Source: Anaerolineales bacterium (lineage in GTDB: Bacteria; Chloroflexota; Anaerolineae; UBA7937). From it: a stretch of 23,636 nt of DNA. Numbering within the stretch: position 1 is the stretch's first letter; the number at the start of each line of letters is the position of its first letter. This document shows, piece after piece, positions 21,560 through 23,636 of this stretch. The stretch is from assembly GCA_030593425.1 (NCBI GenBank), contig JAUVHF010000004.1, positions 1 to 23,636 of the forward strand, given 5' to 3'. The notes below the pieces were generated by a model that saw only the letters and a program-made list of their open reading frames with translations, ran no database searches and was not told the origin of the DNA. Position numbers and translations under genes: made by a program.

Positions 21560-22075
21560 TCACAGACTTCCTTCCTCCAGGGCCTTCTTTATCCTCTCCA
21601 ACGATTTGGGACCTAGCCCGGAGACGTTGGACAGCTCGCCTTTCTGCAACCCCTCTCTCAATTTGCTCACTTTGGTTATCCCCGCCGAGGTCAGGATATT
21701 CGTCACCCGGGTCGGTAAGCCGAGTTCATCTACGCCTAGATCTGCTGGCGCTTCTGCCTTGACCGCCTCGGGCATTGGCGCCTCAGCGACTACAACCTCC
21801 TCTAGCGGCTCTCCCGCCTTCACCCGAGCCCATTTACCTGAGATGCCCAATTTGGTTAGAAGTCTAGCCACAGCCTCGGTGGGTTGAGCGCCCCGCTCCA
21901 ACCAATATACGGCTCGTACCTCATCTATGCGTACCGTGGGCGGTTCGGTGCGAGGGTTATAGTAGCCGATGGTCTCGATGAACCTCCCATCCCGGGGCGA
22001 CCGAGAATCGGCCACCACCACCCGGTAATGGGGCTGCTTCTTGGCCCCCATACGACGCAAACGTATCTTTACCAA
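21560..22075 (-). CDS. rpsP: 30S ribosomal protein S16 with a C-terminal domain resembling the RNA polymerase alpha CTD
   Basis: A 171-residue protein, about twice the usual S16 length. Residues 1-84 are a normal S16: VKIRLRRMGAKKQPHYRVVV, ADSRSPRDGRFIETIGYYNP, YWLERGAQPTEAVARLL. A Val/Glu/Ala/Pro-rich linker follows (85-113). Residues 114-168 form a second domain: VDELGLPTRVTNILTSAG, ITKVSKLREG, ELSNVSGLGPKSLERIKKAL. This follows the alpha-CTD pattern (L-L-x-RAYNCL, GI-TV-DL, I-NFGKKSLEEI). The start is TTG 22075: AAGGAGG (22089-22083) is 7 nt upstream and the product then begins MVKIRLRRMG as in other S16 proteins; the ATG at 22099 lies before that Shine-Dalgarno and is rejected. Stop is TGA. 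Confidence 0.92.
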   Translation of the reverse strand: MVKIRLRRMGAKKQPHYRVVVADSRSPRDGRFIETIGYYNPRTEPPTVRIDEVRAVYWLERGAQPTEAVARLLTKLGISGKWARVKAGEPLEEVVVAEAPMPEAVKAEAPADLGVDELGLPTRVTNILTSAGITKVSKLREGLQKGELSNVSGLGPKSLERIKKALEEGSL

Positions 22076-22152
22076 TCTCCCACCTCCTTCTTTTCCCATC
22101 CCACAGGCACCGTCCCCGGTATCTGGGGAGATCCCGTAAGGACAGGGATACT

Positions 22153-23472
22153 TTACGTACCAAATATAGAGGAGATATCCACTCGACCAAATGATAATTG
22201 CTTCATCAGTTTCTGCATCTGGCGGAACTGACCCAAGAGTTGGTTCACCTCTTGGACGGTGGTCCCCGAACCTCTAGCGATCCGTCGCTTTCGGCTCCCG
22301 CCGATGATACGAGGGTTCCGCCTTTCCTCCGGGGTCATGGAATTGATGATAGCCTCGATCTTTTTCGTCTGTTGATCGGTGGCCTCCTGGGGGAGTTGGC
22401 GGCTCAGGCTGGCAAAGCCGGGGATCATCTCCATCACTTGACTCAAAGGCCCCATCCGCTTCACCTGTTGCAACTGTTGTCGGAAATCCTCCAGGTCAAA
22501 GGTGGCGGTGCGCAACTTCTCTTCTACCCGGCGCGCCTCTTCCTCTCCAAAGGAAGCCTCGGCCCTCTCGATGAGGGTCAGAATATCCCCCATCCCCAGG
22601 ATACGGGAGGCTAAGCGATCGGGATGAAAGAGCTCCAGGGCAGAAGGCTTCTCCCCGGTGCCCAGGAATTTGATGGGCACGCCGCTCACGGCTCGGATGG
22701 AAAGGGCGGCTCCTCCCCGGGCGTCCCCGTCGATTTTGGTGAGAATCAACCCTGTGAGGCCCACCTGCTGATGGAACTCCTGGGCCAGGCGGATGGCGTC
22801 CTGTCCGGTCATGGCATCGGCTACCAACAGCACCTCATCCGGCGAGACCCGATCCTTCATCTCCACCAACTCACTCATCAGTTCCTGGTCGATATGGAGA
22901 CGCCCCTGGGTATCCAGGATGGCCACGCTATAAGCGCCTTTCTGGGCCCTCTCCAGAGCCTGGGCGCATATGGCCACCGGCGAGCCCCCCTTCTCACCAT
23001 AGACAGGGATCTCCAGTTCCCGTCCTAGAACCTCTAACTGGTCGATGGCCGCTGGCCTGCGGGTATCCGTGGCTACCAGGAGCGGCCTCTGTCCCTCTTG
23101 GCGCAGGTGGAGGGCTAGTTTGGCCGCCGTGGTGGTCTTCCCCGAACCATGAAGGCCCACCAACATGATGATATGGGGCGAAGGGCCCGAGAGATCGATC
23201 CTCCCCGGCTGTCCCAGCATAGTGGTCAGTTCCTCATGCACTATCTTCACCACCTGCTGAGCCGGGGTGAGGCTCTTCATCACCTCCACCCCCACCGCTC
23301 GCTCCCGCACCCGACCTACGAAACCCTTGACCACCTGATAGTTAACGTCGGCCTCCAGAAGCGCCAGCCTCACCTCCCGCAGGGCCGCATCCACATCCTT
23401 CTCTGTCAATTTGCCCTTCCGGGCTAACTTCTTGAAGACCCCTTGTAGTCTCTCGGTCAGACTCTCGAACAT
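22153..23472 (-). CDS. ffh: Signal recognition particle GTPase Ffh
   Basis: Ffh with 4.5S RNA delivers signal-sequence-bearing nascent chains to FtsY. The 439-residue protein has the N domain (1-90), G1 GLHGSGKTTTAAKLA (106-120), DTRRPAAIDQL (136-146), G3 DTQGR (187-191), TKIDGDARGGAALS (245-258) and the methionine-rich M domain (295-439: KRMGPLSQVMEMIPGF, MTPEERRNPRII, SRKRRIARGSG, MQKLMKQL). G3 has Gln where DTAGR is nearly invariant. Start ATG 23472 follows AAGGTGGAG. It heads the ffh-rpsP-khpA-rimM run. Stop is TAA; the 77-nt gap to rpsP holds two small GC hairpins. Confidence 0.96.
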   Translation of the reverse strand: MFESLTERLQGVFKKLARKGKLTEKDVDAALREVRLALLEADVNYQVVKGFVGRVRERAVGVEVMKSLTPAQQVVKIVHEELTTMLGQPGRIDLSGPSPHIIMLVGLHGSGKTTTAAKLALHLRQEGQRPLLVATDTRRPAAIDQLEVLGRELEIPVYGEKGGSPVAICAQALERAQKGAYSVAILDTQGRLHIDQELMSELVEMKDRVSPDEVLLVADAMTGQDAIRLAQEFHQQVGLTGLILTKIDGDARGGAALSIRAVSGVPIKFLGTGEKPSALELFHPDRLASRILGMGDILTLIERAEASFGEEEARRVEEKLRTATFDLEDFRQQLQQVKRMGPLSQVMEMIPGFASLSRQLPQEATDQQTKKIEAIINSMTPEERRNPRIIGGSRKRRIARGSGTTVQEVNQLLGQFRQMQKLMKQLSFGRVDISSIFGT

Positions 23473-23522
23473 ACCGGCTCCACCTTCAACACTAAAAACC
23501 GCCCCCTATGAGCGACAGGGAT

Positions 23523-23551
23523 ATTCTATTGTAGTTTAACCCGTTAGTCAA
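23523..23551 (-). promoter_or_regulatory. Promoter of the ffh-rpsP-khpA-rimM operon
   Basis: Minus-strand TTGACT (23551-23546), 17 bp, TAGAAT (23528-23523). The predicted start near 23516 gives a leader of about 44 nt. A TACAAT overlaps but is only 12 bp from the -35. Confidence 0.7.
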
Positions 23552-23559
23552 GCGAGGAG

Positions 23560-23636
23560 ATCTTGATTAGGGGGTCAGACTACTGACCCAGAACTGACCT
23601 GCTATCGGTCATCAGCCCCCACCCGACAATCAAGGT
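23560..23636. repeat. Nested inverted repeats at the window end
   Basis: Outer arms ATCTTGATT (23560-23568) and AATCAAGGT (23628-23636) pair over 9 positions with one G-U. Inside are GGGGG (23570-23574) with CCCCC (23616-23620), a hairpin GGGTCAG-ACTA-CTGACCC (23572-23589) that competes with the first, and TGACC...GGTCA (23595-23611). This looks like a branched RNA or a composite terminator; it does not carry the GGAAG loop expected of 4.5S RNA. Confidence 0.45.

Noticed and set aside
23560..23636. 4.5S SRP RNA next to ffh
   Set aside because: The conserved GGAAG-type tetraloop and asymmetric bulge sequences are absent on both strands.
1..23636. Global reassignment of TAG to tyrosine
   Set aside because: Ten intact genes stop at TAG at normal family lengths, including manC and yraN whose stops overlap the next gene's start; at most partial readthrough can be argued.

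Overview
The window looks like a chromosomal segment of a Chloroflexota bacterium, most likely an Anaerolineae-type lineage. The grounds are a secreted beta-helix protein ending in the YLPLILKNY-type tail often seen on secreted Chloroflexota proteins, DUF5679 zinc ribbons, a two-helix membrane protein of a kind I recall mainly from that phylum, and moderately high GC with sigma70-type promoters (TTGMCN, 17 bp, TANNAT, often with an extended TGn). I see no rRNA, tRNA, insertion sequence, prophage or CRISPR array. The lineage call rests on memory of families, not on a search.

Layout. 1-2.4 kb: a frameshifted DUF72 gene (-), a ferritin-like gene (+) and a DUF1848 gene (-) whose 3' end overlaps the ferritin gene. 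2.4-5.3 kb: a ROK sugar kinase (+), then miaA, yraN and a GYD-domain gene, all on (-). 5.3-6.8 kb: a secreted beta-helix protein (+), divergent from the GYD gene. 6.8-9.5 kb: rnhB and rplS (-), dinB (+) back to back with rplS, and a 49-residue DUF5679 zinc ribbon (-). 9.7-12.3 kb: a broken sfsA, a CoA-binding protein and an ATP-cone/nucleoside kinase (-). 12.3-13.0 kb: gene-poor, with a remnant resembling an MNT-type nucleotidyltransferase. 13.0-20.7 kb (-): a run read as dprA (broken), manC, topA, xerC, an M24 peptidase and a two-helix membrane protein. 20.75-23.5 kb (-): ffh, rpsP, khpA and rimM behind a good promoter.

Two conserved bacterial neighbourhoods can be recognised: ffh-rpsP-KH-rimM (trmD is not present, and rplS-rnhB lies about 13 kb away) and dprA-topA-xerC (with manC inserted). 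Together they cover ribosome assembly, protein targeting, DNA topology and chromosome-dimer resolution.

The most unusual points are: (i) ribosomal protein S16 carries a C-terminal helix-hairpin-helix domain resembling the RNA polymerase alpha C-terminal domain; (ii) topoisomerase I starts with a DUF5679 zinc ribbon that has a stand-alone paralogue in the same window; (iii) three or four disrupted genes contain in-frame TAG codons at positions where the protein family has tyrosine, in a window where TAG is also the most used normal stop (10 of 22 intact genes); (iv) dprA, sfsA and DUF72 are broken while all long housekeeping genes are clean.
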